Source of the DNA: Strigamia acuminata
Lineage: Eukaryota; Arthropoda; Chilopoda; Geophilomorpha; Linotaeniidae
Assembly (NCBI GenBank): GCA_949358305.1
Contig: OX442316.1
Coordinates: forward strand, 16,554,001-16,618,000
Direction: 5' to 3'
Length of the DNA: 64,000 nucleotides
Position 1 is the stretch's first letter, and each line of letters starts with the position of its first letter. The notes below the pieces were generated by a model, which worked only from the letters and a program-made list of their open reading frames with translations, was not told the origin of the DNA and made no database searches. A program made the position numbers and the translations under genes. Below, piece after piece: positions 11,104 to 23,375 of the stretch.

Positions 11104-14100
11104 TCATTTGCGGCCGTAAGTCGGATTGCTGAAAGTAGAGGTCGCTTGTTTATAAATAGGATTTTCCCCCTAAGAAAAAAAATAAAATTAATTAATTAAA
11201 AAAAAAATTAATTAGAAAAAATTAATTTACAGTGTCCCATTTGGCGAGTTGTTGCTGTTTTTGAAACTCTGCAAATTCCCTACGGTCGTGGATCGTCGTT
11301 AAAAGTTTCCAGATTAAAAGCAAACAAAGTCCGATGGCGACGATTCCGCCGATCACTCCTAGCACGATCATCAAAATATTGACGGGAGGAGGACAATCTG
11401 TTTACACATTGAAAACGAATATTAATTAAAGCTGTTTGTTTTTTCTCCAATTAATACGCACCTTTTGTTTTCTGGACTCTAATGTAAGGGTAATTGGACG
11501 CGTCGTAGCCGTACACAAACGTAAACTTGCAGTCGTCGACGTCTTTAAAAACGCACAATTGCTCGCCACGTTTCTCCACTAAAATAAATAGAAATTCAAT
11601 CAATTAAATGTTCAGAAACAACTGGGAAAATGCAATCGTGCATCAAAATTATCAATTTTTCGCCTAAAAATGATCTTTTTTTACGTAAAAATAATCTTTC
11701 TTTACGTAAAAATAACCTTTTTCAACTAAAAACGACCATTTTTCAACTAAAAACGACCATTTTTCAACTAAAAACGACCATTTTTCAACTAAAAACGACC
11801 ATTTTTCAACTAAAAACGACCATTTTTCAACTAAAAACGACCATTTTTCAACTAAAAACGACCATTTTTCAACTAAAAACGACCATTTTTCAACTAAAAA
11901 CGACCATTTTTCAACTAAAAACGACCATTTTTCAACTAAAAACGACCATTTTTCAACTAAAAACGACCATTTTTCAACTAAAAACGACCATTTTTCAACT
12001 AAAAACGACCATTTTTCAACTAAAAACGACCATTTTTCAACTAAAAACGACCATTTTTCAACTAAAACGAACCATTTTTCAACTAAAAACGACCATTTTT
12101 CAACTAAAAACGACCATTTTTCAACTAAAAACGACCATTTTTCAACTAAAAACGACCATTTTTCAACTAAAAACGACCATTTTTCAACATAAAACGACCA
12201 TTTTTCAACTAAAAAAACCATTTTATATCCCAGAATGATCATTTATGGTCTTAAAATTATATTTCTATACATTTTTCTTATAAAAAATGTCTAAACTGGC
12301 ACAAAAATGCGCATTTTAGTATTTAAAATAACAAAATGAAACAATTTTATGAACCTTCAGCCTTGTCCACTTCGTCAGGCACGGGCACAATAGTGCAACG
12401 TTTATCACATTCTTCCTTATTATCGTATTCCCCACTATTGAATACTTTACACTGTACACACGGACGATAGAACGAACACTTCCCTTCGCACGTCTAAATA
12501 AAAATAAAATAAAAATAAATAAATGGCAAAAACAAAAACAACAAATCTCTTACGGGACACTCGTCGCAGAAAAAACCGATGTACCGCGTACCATTTTTCT
12601 CCTTATTGCACTCGCATCTCCCGCAAATACATTCCCCCTCGTTATTGCACACGGTCTAAAAAATTACAAAAAAAAAATATATGTAAAAAAAAATTCACAT
12701 TAAAAAAAATTATTTTTTTACATCTTTTCCAGGCGCTTTGCACATTTCTTCTCCAACCGGACACTGACACGCGGATCCCGTCCATCCCGGCTCGCAAATA
12801 CATTTATTGCACTTGCACGTCCCTTTATCACCTACAAAAACATAAAAAAAAAATTTAAAAAAAAATTAAATTAAATTAAATTAATTTTCACCATTGCACA
12901 TTTTTTTGTCATGTCGGTCGCACGAGTAATCGCTACATTCGCAATACGGTCCGTAAATGTGTTCCCATCCCTTCTTGTTGGTCAAGCAATGGCATTGTCC
13001 GCAGCTGCATATTCCGCGCTTGGAGCACGTGTGCGTTGTATTAACATTTGGTCTTTTTTTAAAAATAAATAAATTTTAATTAAAAAAATTATTTTTTTAT
13101 TTGTTAAATTCGATTACTGGATGCACTGCGGGTCCAATTCGTCGCTAGTGTGCGATTTGTCGCATTGGCAGAACCGTCCTTGCCTGTCGGGGGGACATTT
13201 GCACACCCCGCATTGATAAGTCCCGCTGGAATTGCATTTGGGGCTCAAAGCTTCCTGCAATCAAAGAGTTTTTGAGTAATTTATTAAAAATTTTTTTTTG
13301 TTTTTTAAATTATTACTCCTTGGCCTTTCATTTCGCAGTCACATTCGCACACCAGTTCCAGATTGACGGTCAGTTTTTCCTTTAATCCGACCGGTTCGAT
13401 CGTGAATCTCTGCATTCTTTCGCTAGTTTTATTCGGGCAAGCAGTAACTTCGATCATGATGGTAAAAGTCACCTATAAACGACAAAAATAAATTAAGGTT
13501 TTTGTCACAAAAATCGTTTTAAATTCGTCTTACGGTCTCGTTAACTTTCAGTCCCGTGCACGTTTGCGTGTTCACCAATTTGTCACTTAAAAAAACAAAA
13601 AAAATTGAAAAATTCATGAAAAAATTGAAAAATTCATGAAAAAATTGAAAAATTCATGAAAAAATTAAAACATTTATGAATAAATTTGAAATTTTCGTGA
13701 AAAAATTGAGTCATAAAAAATCCAAATTTTTCTTTGTTTTACCCGTGAAGACACTTTGAAAAATAAGAAACCCGGATGTATCTATCGTCCGCGTTGTCTA
13801 TCAACTTCACAACAGACGTAATCGCCTGAAAAAAAAAAAATTTAATTTAAAAAAAAAATATGCAAATTGACGATTTGCCATACTCTATATTGATCTTTAA
13901 TCAACTTGACGATGTTGGAAGAATCGTCGGCCAACCTTCCGGCCGTCGCGCCCTCGAGATTGGCGCTCAGTTGCTCGTAGACGGAAACTTGGTTCGCCGT
14001 AACCGCAAAAATCAGCGTCATTTTCTTCTCTTTGATCTTCTGGTTCAGTTGACTCAACGACGGATAATCCTGCGACCAAAACCAAATTAATTCAAACAAA

Positions 14101-16711
14101 ATTTTTATTTTTAAAAAAAAAAAAAGTCTCACCATGTTTGTGCTTTCGCTGTACTCGCCGTGGGAATCGAGATGGCAGTGGCCGTCGTTCGGTTTCACGA
14201 TTCCGCCCAACTACGCGTTTAAAATGGACGAAATTAATTGAGAAATGACGAATTATTTAGTGATTGACTCGCCTTTCCGTCGCCAGCGTAATGGAAGCCG
14301 GAATCCGTGGAGAAAACGATCAATTTTCTGGAAAGTTCTCGCCATCCGATTTCTCTGTCGCACATCACCGATTGCATTATGGCGTCGAATCCACCTTCCG
14401 GGGCATCCAAGTTGCCCGACACTTCGGCATTGTTTACTTCGACCTGGTGGAAATTTGGTTCCAAATTATATTTAGTTAAAATCTGAGTTGTCGGACCGCA
14501 AATGCGGAAGCGGAACGAAGGTTTTCCGAGTCATCAGCACAAAAATTAATAATCTAAGAAGAAAGAATGGTTTTTCAAGTCTATAAACTGCATTTTTACT
14601 GCAGAAAATGACCATTTTCGAACATTTATACACAAAAATGCAATTCTATGCACAAAAATGCAGTTTTACGTAAAAAAAATGATGTTTTTCGTCCAAAAAC
14701 TGCATTTTTACTGCAGAAAATGATGTTTTTCGTCTAAAAACAGCATTTTTTACTGCAGAAAATGATATTTTCATCCATAAACTGCATTTTTACTGCAGAA
14801 AATGAAAATTTTATGCGTTAGAATGCATTTTTACGTGAAAAAATCAAAGTTTTTTGGAAAAAAATTCCATTAATTCGGTTTTCAGGCTAAAATATAAATA
14901 GGTTCGTATTGTATTTTGTTGCAGCGGTGCCAAGTGCACGAGTTGCCACACCCTCGTCCCGCCACTGGGTGAATTAATCATACTTTAAATCGCTCCGTGT
15001 TTTGACTCAATTGCATGTGATGCTTGAACCCGTACGGCGCTGCGCATTTATGACAGGGATGCTTCATTCTAAACATTTCAAAAACACCGAATTAAATTTT
15101 AAATTAAAAAAATAAAAATAAAAATATCTGCGCAATTTACTTTTCCGGCACGGTGCTTACGTAAGGCATCACAATTTTATCCACAAACGATCCGAAGCCG
15201 AGAGTAAAATTTTTCGTGATCCGCGACATCTCCGTCGCTAAAATAACAAAAAAAAATTAAAAAACTAAAAATCTAAATCTAAAAATTGATAATACCGAGC
15301 TGATCCCCCAATTTGGCTAAATTGTCTTTATCGTCTTCCATCGATTTGGATAAATCCATGAGATAATACAAATCGACGGGATAATCCGGCGCTTCGCGGT
15401 ACGCCATGTTGAATTCGAACGGAAAACCTTTTTAAGGGTTTAGAAATATTTTAATAATTAGTTTAATTTATTGTTTGTTTAATTTTCAACCTGGTCGGAG
15501 TTTTAGTCTCACTTCCTGCGGTTTAATTTGAACTACACGACCCGTATTTCCTATGGGTTTGCTCAGTTCCTCGTTCTGGAAGGAAGAAAATGTGTTTTAG
15601 GTGTGTTTAGGTCGAGTGTTGTTGGATAAAAGGATTGTTACCTGTGGGAATTCGGGCTCGAACACGGGGTTAACTATGTCCTTGTCGGCGCATCTTTTCT
15701 GCAAGTTGGTGATCAAATCGCAGCGTGGTGCCAACGGATCTATTTTGTAATCCTGTTCAAATAACAATTCGTTTCAATTAGTGGATTTCCAATTTTAAAA
15801 AAAAAATTGAAAAATTTACACTTTTTAAAAAAAAAAAATTAATTTCTTCATAAAAATCAAATGTTTTCATCTCCGACTGTAAACTCGTATACGTTTTCAA
15901 CAAAAATGCATCAATTTATCAACTATTCAATAAAATTGTACTGAAGATGCATCAATTTATCAAATATTCAACAAAATTGTACTGAAGATGCATCAATTTA
16001 TCAAATATTCAACAAAATTGTACTAGAAATGCATAAATTTATCAAATATTCAACAAAATTGTACTGGAAATGCATAAATTTATCAAATATTCAACAAAAT
16101 TGTACTGAAAATGCATCAATTTATCAAATATTCAACAAAATTGTACTGGAAATGCATAAATTTATCAAATATTCAACAAAATTGTACTGAAAATGCATCA
16201 ATTTATCAAATATTCAACAAAATTGTACTGAAAATGCATTAATTTATCAAATATTCAACAAAATTGTACTAAAAATGCATCAATTTATCAAACATTCAGC
16301 AAAATTGTACTGAAAATGCATCAATTTATCAAATATTCAACTAAAATGCAACAATTAATTAAATATTAAACCAATATGTATACCAATTCATCAAATACCT
16401 ATCAACTTTCAACAAAAATACATCAAAACTGCCATTTCTATACCTCATCTTTGCACCAGACGCATCTGGGATCAAATTCAATACACTTCCCACACGATTC
16501 TAAATGCACGCAAATATTGCTACTACTGCTGTTCGAACTTTGACCTAAAAAAAAAATAAAAATAAAAATAAATATAAAAATTACACCCACACATAAAAAA
16601 CATATAAATAATTAATTAATTAATTTCTTCTTTACAAAACTCACCTAAAACGCTCGCAACACTCAAAAAAGCAAACAACCCACATATCCTAAGCGTAGTT
16701 TCCAACTGCAT
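11104..16711 (-). CDS. mys: Integrin beta subunit, betaPS/mys type, 800 aa
   Basis: This is a cell-surface receptor for extracellular matrix that pairs with alpha subunits. Coding exons are 16645-16711, 16444-16544, 15642-15752, 15491-15575, 15296-15427, 15141-15237, 14984-15068, 14273-14443, 14133-14210, 13884-14069, 13743-13825, 13534-13585, 13317-13472, 13118-13254, 12892-13052, 12722-12831, 12554-12655, 12355-12493, 11462-11578, 11231-11397 and 11104-11169. They sum to 2403 nt. Visible in order: a signal peptide (about residues 1-23), a Cys-rich PSI region, the betaI domain with the DLSKS MIDAS motif (about residue 145), the [14 protein letters not shown] stretch, four Cys-rich EGF-like modules, a transmembrane helix (about 728-750), and a tail with NPIY and NPTY talin/kindlin sites. 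Length and tail match betaPS/beta1. The intron after the exon at 14273 has a GC donor. Confidence 0.96.
11710..12222. repeat. 21-bp tandem repeat in an integrin intron
   Basis: About 24 nearly identical copies of a 21-bp unit (core TTCAACTAAAAACGACCA) lie within the intron 11579-12354. Because 21 is divisible by three, both strands stay open for about 200 codons. These frames are an artefact of periodicity, not genes. Confidence 0.95.
13611..13700. repeat. Short tandem repeat, about 20-bp unit, in an integrin intron
   Basis: Four to five copies of an AAAAAATTGAAAAATTCATG-like unit lie between the exons at 13534-13585 and 13743-13825. Confidence 0.8.
14560..14850. repeat. Degenerate repeat in an integrin intron
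   Basis: Repeated CTGCATTTTTACTGCAGAAA blocks are interspersed with related AAAATGCA blocks, with irregular spacing. They lie in the intron 14444-14983. Confidence 0.75.
15897..16345. repeat. 41-bp minisatellite in integrin intron 2
   Basis: About 11 copies of a 41-bp unit run through the intron 15753-16443. The unit contains ATGCATCAATTTATCAAATA and a following ATTCAACAAAATTGTACTG. Copies differ by one to a few bases. Confidence 0.92.
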
Positions 16712-18312
16712 TGCACCTTCAAAGAAAACACAAAATTAAAAAAACAATTTCTCCCATTCATTCATTTCATCCCCAACTTAAACAGCAAATTATCCACCAC
16801 CAACCAGATGCGAAATACTTAAGTAATGGCGGGTAAATGGCCTCTAATAGCGCTTTAACGGACGAAAAAACACTTTAATAGCGCCACAATCAATTAATCG
16901 CGAATCTGCTCGTTTTTAACTCGTTTTCCACGGCTTTTCAACGAAAGAAAACAAGAAAATTGAGCGAATTTTATTTCATCAAAACCTCGCACCCTTTTCA
17001 CTGGAACACAACCAAATAGCGGCACTATTTTTAGTTGATAAATTTGTATCCAGGAAGTGAGCAATCCCATGTTTTCTCTCATAAATTACCGGAAAAACGG
17101 GGATTTTTTTACACCGACGACCGACTCGTGGCCTCCGAAAGGTCAAATTGTGTCTACAAAATAGAAATTCGTCTTAATTTCGACGTTTAATGTGAAAAAA
17201 ATGTCGAAAAACGTCGAAAAACACGTCCCACGCCCTTATTTTGGTGTTAAAAACTAGGTCAGGCGTTTAATTCGGGAAATAATCGTCTCAAAATCAATAG
17301 ACTGCGTGAGTTTTACGCATTTTTGACCCTTGACAGTGGGGAAATGAGTTTTAATTGGTAAAAGAAGTCAATTTCAGGGTTGTTGTTGTGGGCGTTAGGC
17401 TTAGCGATCTAATGTGGCAAAATTCGCTGAAAAGTGGTTTAGATGTGCTGGAAATGGTGTTAAATGTAATGTTAAACCTTACCTGTGAAATGTGGACTAT
17501 ATGGTTGGTGATATTGAGATGGAAATGTAGTTAAAATGTGATGAGAAACCACAGCGAGTAATCAACGCCCGACCCAAAGCACTCCTTCCCTTTCCCAGTG
17601 ACTAAATATGGCATTACTCACTCTTGGTTGTTTGCGTGACGTCACTCGACCTCGCCTTCTATCGAGAAATTGTGACGTCAGGAGATTCTTCAGCTGTTCG
17701 GGGTTGTGGTTCGGGGTTCAGTTCGTATGAGTCATAAAAGAAAAGTGAATTTTTTAATTTCGATTTAAGAAAGTAATACGAATTTTTATTAATATTTTTC
17801 GAAATTATTTTTTAATTTTGGTACGATAAAATGAATGGAAACCAGGAAACATTAATAAACGCTTTGCATCGCCAAATGGTGGCGAAATTTTGTATCAAAT
17901 CGGTGTTAAGATGAACAAATGTGAGCAAACGAGCCAATAGCAATGAATGACACCACAGCTTTGTTGGTTAAAGTGTTGCATGGTTGAACGAGTTATTAGG
18001 TTTGGCCACTCGGAGAATCAGGTGTAGACAGCTCTAATTGGCTCACATTTGATGTGACGTCAGTGGGCGCCAGTTGTGCTGATCAGTCTTTTAAAAACAT
18101 TGATACTGGCTTTTCCCAGGAATCCCCCCAAACTTTTTTCCTCCAAATGCCATATGAACGTCATGTGAACGTTTTCTCGATTACGTATGCGTAATTACGC
18201 ATATTATTATTAATTTGTATTCGTGTTCAACAATGACATCACAAGTTATTGTTTTTGCAAACTCAGATTCAGAATCAGATTGCGATGCAGGAAATTGGGA
18301 TTGAAATGGGCG
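16712..18312 (-). promoter_or_regulatory. Integrin upstream region with three CRE-type palindromes
   Basis: The integrin start codon is preceded by an acceptor-like TTTGAAG, so a non-coding 5' exon probably lies in this segment. I could not place it. TGACGTCA, the full CREB/ATF palindrome, occurs at 17637-17644, 17673-17680 and 18055-18062. Regulatory use is inference. No coding exon was found. Confidence 0.4.
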
Positions 18313-18625
18313 AAAATAAAACTATTTGATAATATCGAAGAGGCGCGCGTCTGCGCCTCTTAAAGGAGAGCAAATGTCGACTACACAAGAAAGAGAAAAA
18401 ATATTTTATGACTGTAAGTTTTCGCGGGAATGTGATGCGACGAATTCAGACGAATTATACTATAGAAGACACAACAGACATACACACTCACGAAGAACGA
18501 CTACATCGAGGCATTTCGGCTGACATTAAGAAGAAAATACGTGAATTGTACAATAATGATGTGACCAAACCGAGAACGATTTTAAGTAAGCTTCGAAAAA
18601 TAGTTTATGGCTTGTTACCATAGAA
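18313..18625 (+). pseudogene. Possible transposase remnant
   Basis: A frame here encodes HTHEERLHRGISADIKKKIR, then an ELYN..V.KP.TIL..LR block. This resembles an N-terminal segment seen in insect Mutator-like transposase proteins. It is isolated and lacks any catalytic domain, so it is at best a fragment. Recognition is from memory of the motif style and is weak. Confidence 0.3.
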
Positions 18626-18899
18626 AATAGCAAATGGGACGAAGGGACTTGCACATGTTCCATTTTTTTTAAGACCTACATGTGTAAACATATTTTAGGT
18701 ATAGCGATTGGTAAGAAGCTACACTCTGTTCCACTTGAGGCGAAAAATGTCCCTCTAGGACAAAAAAAGGAAACGTTGCAGGCCGTCTAAGGCTAAAAAG
18801 GCACTTATAGTCCAATAATTTATTCTTCTGATATTTGTTTTGGGGGGTAAATGAGTTTTTTCTGTTTTTTTTTTCGGGGGGAAATTGAATAACATGGAA

Positions 18900-18968
18900 A
18901 TGTTATTCAATGGGAATGACGTCATGGGAATGACGTCACGTACAAACACGAAACGAGTTTTGCATACG
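18900..18968. mobile_element. Left part of a palindromic MITE split by the LTR element
   Basis: The sequence GACGTCACGTACAAACACGA, continuing to GCATACG, matches the right arm of the intact palindromic element at 33466-33610. The continuation TACGTTTTAGAG resumes at 27618, directly after the LTR retrotransposon. TACG (18965-18968) is the duplicated target. Two TGACGTCA palindromes lie in it (18917-18924 and 18931-18938). Confidence 0.8.
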
Positions 18969-20521
18969 TGTGACGATTCTACTTTTGGCTGATTTATTAG
19001 CCATTTTAAGAGATAAATCGGTCGGAACAAGACGTTGTTAAGACTAACAACAACCTAACCGAGATAAGCTACGAAATGTGCGCTAAATGAATAAAACAAC
19101 GAAATGATATAAACTTACGGTTTTACTTGCTTGTTTCTACGAATACAAATGGTTCGGGGTTCTGGATACGTGTAAGCGGCGGCTACACTGGTTGAGGATC
19201 CGGGCGATGCACGAAGGGTACGGCTGACTTTGCGGCATCGTCACAAATAACGCTACGGAGACGTATTTGGTCCGCAGCTCGAATATCTAATAATACGAAG
19301 AGTCCTTCGTATGGAAAGGAATATTCTGTAGAATATTCCAGGTCAAATAAATACAAAGTGATTAGTGGAATACAACAAATGAATTGTTGTATAAATATTA
19401 ATGGGGCGGGGACAGTCACGACAGTCGACAGGACCGTCGCGGGAGTTGTTGAGGCTCCATCCGCCAGCATGCCTTACGACGACAAGATCTCGTGATCAGG
19501 CGCCGAGTATTTGTTTGTACGCTTTACATCGCTATCGGTGGTACCAACCACCGGGTAAACATTCCTATGGATTTACCAATTCCAGGATTACCAATACCTG
19601 AGTAATTGTTTAACGAAATGTCTTCACGGACAATTCTCACGGGCTACCAACCCGGCGTAGTGTGCCTTTAAATATGCCATTCACCGACCACTAAAGTACG
19701 GAAGGACCTATGATACGCAATTCGCCCTGGAATAGCATTTGTCCGTGTTTGTTTCGTGCTCGGGTGGGACCTCCCGCACACACGCTCTTGGCAGAGCGTC
19801 TGACCCTCGTCCGAGGAATCGCTCAGATAGATGCGACTATCACCGATCATATAGTTTGACATTTATTTAACGGGTTAGTCAATCCCGTGCATGAGCATTA
19901 TACTATGCCACCGTATGAAATCCTACTGTCCCTTAGAACAGCTGGCTAACACTACGGGGCCATTTCATGTTGTTAACATGTCTACAAGGTTAGCCTTCCC
20001 CGATGGGCCCTACAACAAGCAATAACGAGATAGTAAGTCTACATATCCATTGAGAGCTGAGGAGGCCTGATGTGTCGATAAGAAAGAGAGAAATCAAACG
20101 ATAACCAACAATACATACAAACAATATTCAAATCAAGCCAGGGGCCTGGTAGAAAACCAGAGCTTATATAGTTCCTGAGAACAATCAGATTGGCGACAGC
20201 CAATCAGGTGCCTGGATCGACGGATTCGTGGATCACTAGTCCGGACCTAATAGAGACCGGGGTTCGGACCTAATATGGAATTGGGTCCAGAAGGGTCCGA
20301 TTGGTCCCCTTCAACAAGTAAATATAAAATATAATATTGATTCGGCAGAATCAATATTTAAGTAAATAATACTTTATCATGTTTAATAAATAATTTATAT
20401 TTATTCACGTCATTCCGACAATTAATTATAATTCTCGCAATTCATTCGAAAATGCGCGCTTTTAGTCAAATAGCGCCATCTGGCGGCAAATCGGAAATTA
20501 TACGGTTTTATAACCGTCACA
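18969..20521 (-). repeat. 3' LTR (left copy)
   Basis: This 1553-bp direct repeat pairs with 26065-27617. On the minus strand it carries a CTATATAAG TATA box at about 20164-20172 and a hairpin around TATTGATTCGGCAGAATCAATA near 20335-20360. It contains no long open frame; the short frames inside are not genes. Confidence 0.95.
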
Positions 20522-20533
20522 CATCCCCCGGTG
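20522..20533 (-). other. Polypurine tract of the LTR element
   Basis: On the minus strand the internal region ends CCACCGGGGGA immediately before the TGTGACGG of the 3' LTR. Close copies of CACCGGGGGA occur inside the element near 21164-21175 and 23599-23610, and a CCGGGGGA variant near 21349-21358. Confidence 0.75.
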
Positions 20534-21489
20534 GCAAACATAAGAGTTTACTAACTCTATATTTGTCATCGGAAAGATTACTTCTTAAGTTTAAGATGTT
20601 CACCCTGATTTTTATTGAATTATTTATAATCCAATACCTGCTCTATTAATTTTAGTCAAAATTAATCACACTAATTTCTTTCAGAAACTCATAACACAAT
20701 TGACTAATTGGCTTTCCTGTACAATACACCTCCTAGTTGCAAGGCAACGGGATGGATTCTTCGGAACATGTCATTCATATTCGTCATCCACTCGATTTCG
20801 ATTGAAATCTTACTCTACCGATCTAATTCAAACATGAACATGTTTATTAGAGGATTTGTAACAACTCTTCGAATTTTGACTTAATAAAATCAAAACATAA
20901 TTCTTTTGCTGCTTAATATCCCAAGCCTCGACCGAGACTTGAATTTTACTTTAACTGGGGACCTCTTACACAAATAACTAGACTATTGTCTAATTACTAC
21001 AAATATTTATTTGTAGTCGTGTAACCTAACTCGTATTTTATTTTCTTCTAGAAAACAATACCAATTTATTCTACGAGCGTAAAATATATTTGTTCCGAAA
21101 TAAAACTTCTTTTATTTATCATCATTTCTAGAATCCTAGAATTTTGTATCCGATTTAAACTATCCCCCGGTGGTGTGATTTATTAATCACTACACCGCTT
21201 AAAGTATTTATCTAAATACCACACAAGTTTTTATTAAAAACTTTTTATTCTATTGAATAAATTCAACTTTTATCAACCGAAGCTTTATTCAAAGTTCCGG
21301 TGATCGAGATTTATTTAAAACCTTTTGAGTTTGGTGGGATAATATTTTATCCCCCGGATCTAGCATTTTGCTTCAGACAAATTAGAAACGTTTGTTTCAA
21401 GTTTATCCACTTTTATTAAGAATTTCAGTTATGAAACTCGTAAGACTGTTTTGTAATTAATTACTAAATAGTCTTTTATAGGTTCATCT

Positions 21490-22797
21490 TTAGATTTCAC
21501 CAAATAAAGCTTCATTGTTACGGATTACCTTATAAATTTTCTTTAAACAATGAGTTGGCACTCTTTGTTTGCGTAACAGATAGGTACTATCTCTAGTGAG
21601 ATTGTCAAAAAATAGTGCAACCGCACTTTTGGAGGTTAAATAACCTTGTAAATTCCACATTCTATAGAATCGGTATATGAAGGAATACAGACTCTCTGAG
21701 TCTCGTTGTTTTGTTAAAATCAACTGTACTGTTCTTTCTAACTGTGTTGTTACAAATTGTTCGCGGAACAGGTATTCGAATATTTTCCAATTGAAAATTT
21801 TATGTTGATTTTCACAAAACCAATTCTGAGTAAAGTGTAACAAATAGCTTGGAACACATTCGTGAACCATTTTTTGTAGCGGCATATAATTAATAGATGC
21901 CACCTTCCTGATAAATGCGAGGAGTAGCTCGCTCTCGTCGGCTTTCAGTGAATACTTTTGGAAAGTACTCTGCCCCTTTTGCAACAATGTATACACACTT
22001 TTCACCATGTTAATGTATTCATCTGAAGACAATCCAAAGTGAGGTGATCGCGAACGCGATCTAAAATTATTTTGCAAAACACTACGATCGCGCACATAAT
22101 TAGCAATTCGTACGTTCTTGTTTGTTACATTAGTAACTACATCTTGAGTATCGTTCAAGGATGATTCGGGTGAAGGTAAATGTCTATGAGCCCAAACGGG
22201 ATCAAGATTTGCTTTCTGTCGATACCGACTAATTGGTGTCGAAGGAGTCGAACCTAATCGTGGATCGTTAGATCCATAATTAGCGGAAGAACGAGATCTA
22301 GATCTAGATCCTTTAAAAGGTAGTTTATTTAACATAACAAAATCCACCATTTCGACGATTGATCGGAATTGGTTTGGATTCAAACCATAATCAGTACAAA
22401 ATAAAAGTCCTGTCGGACCTAAATGTGATCCATCCGATGGAAGATTTCCTTCCACAGGAGAATTTAGTTCAGTCTGTACCAAGTTAGGATCTATAATTCT
22501 GATCGGTTCCGTTGTTTCATTCGAAACACTATTACCGACCACGTGGTTTACTATTTCCTCTACTAATCCAGTTTCGTTAGAAACTGGCACAAATCCGGTT
22601 AAACTTATTCTACCGGTCAAACAAGTTCTTTCCTTACCGCGTGTGTTCATCGAGTGCTGGTTACTAGTCATAACTAAAATTGAAAAATAAAATTTCCGAA
22701 GTCTGAGAGATAACGATGAAGTCGTAACGTTCAGGAAGGTTGCAAACGAAGCAGTGGTTACACTATTTCGAATGGAAGTATGGGTACTTCGATACAC
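21490..22797 (-). CDS. Retrotransposon Gag-like protein
   Basis: This is the only long frame of the LTR element (435 aa from the first Met). A better start may be the Met at 22671 (MTSNQHSMNTRG, giving 393 aa), since the upstream part is hydrophobic and atypical. The N-terminal half is low complexity with Arg/Ser runs. The C-terminal half, about residues 270-430, has the retrotransposon capsid pattern: FNWKIFEYLFREQF followed by QL..T.QRDSESLYSFIYRF. No CCHC zinc knuckle is visible. Gag would form the particle that packages element RNA. Family placement is from pattern only. Confidence 0.7.
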   Translation of the reverse strand: MYRSTHTSIRNSVTTASFATFLNVTTSSLSLRLRKFYFSILVMTSNQHSMNTRGKERTCLTGRISLTGFVPVSNETGLVEEIVNHVVGNSVSNETTEPIRIIDPNLVQTELNSPVEGNLPSDGSHLGPTGLLFCTDYGLNPNQFRSIVEMVDFVMLNKLPFKGSRSRSRSSANYGSNDPRLGSTPSTPISRYRQKANLDPVWAHRHLPSPESSLNDTQDVVTNVTNKNVRIANYVRDRSVLQNNFRSRSRSPHFGLSSDEYINMVKSVYTLLQKGQSTFQKYSLKADESELLLAFIRKVASINYMPLQKMVHECVPSYLLHFTQNWFCENQHKIFNWKIFEYLFREQFVTTQLERTVQLILTKQRDSESLYSFIYRFYRMWNLQGYLTSKSAVALFFDNLTRDSTYLLRKQRVPTHCLKKIYKVIRNNEALFGEI

Positions 22798-23111
22798 CTC
22801 TCTGATTGGTTGATTGTCAAACGTCAGTCTCGCGAGACTCTAATCTCATCTGAGATTGGTAGAAATCACTATTTTCGTGGAACCTAAATCTTGTCAGATT
22901 TCAGGGTTATGACGTAGTCACCAAATAAAATGGATACTTTTCCAAGTATTTTAAAATATCACCAATTTTATTAATAAAAATGGTAACCTTTACGGGATTT
23001 TTAAAGTATTAAAAACCACAATTTCACAAGTACGTTGAATCGATTGAATCGACGGCTTTGCTGAATTCCGTTCTTTATTTGAATTTATCAAATAATAAAT
23101 TTCAGTTTTAA

Positions 23112-23375
23112 CTAAAACTTACTAACTTGATTTTTACAAAATCTAGTAATTTTTTTACTTTTTATCCCATAAAAGCACGTTGAATCATTTGATTCGGTAG
23201 CTTTACGGCAAGTAACGAGGAATTTCGAACGCAATTCCGTGAAAAAAGTGAAGGAATGCACATTTTTTAATGTATTTGTCTCTGTTAAGGCGGTATACAA
23301 GGTTTCTTGTATCTCCTCCCCCTCCGTTTCTTCAGAATATTCTTTAGAATCTTCTGAAAAACTGGATTCGAACAT
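23112..23375 (-). CDS. Hypothetical acidic ORF in the LTR element leader
   Basis: This 87-aa frame lies upstream of Gag on the same strand, with an acidic, Ser/Glu-rich N-terminus (MFESSFSEDSKEYSEETEGE). I recognise no family. It could be a small leader ORF or chance. There is no supporting signal beyond the composition. Confidence 0.2.
   Translation of the reverse strand: MFESSFSEDSKEYSEETEGEEIQETLYTALTETNTLKNVHSFTFFTELRSKFLVTCRKATESNDSTCFYGIKSKKITRFCKNQVSKF

Noticed and set aside
11710-12222. CRISPR-like array
   Set aside because: The repeats are directly adjacent with no unique spacers, in a eukaryotic intron.
11630-12242. Two long open frames of about 200 codons on opposite strands
   Set aside because: They are produced by the 21-bp tandem repeat inside an integrin intron. 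There are no start context, splice links or protein family.
19183-19862. Short frames in the LTRs, repeated at 26279-26958
   Set aside because: They lie within the LTRs, are identical only because the LTRs are, and have no domain.
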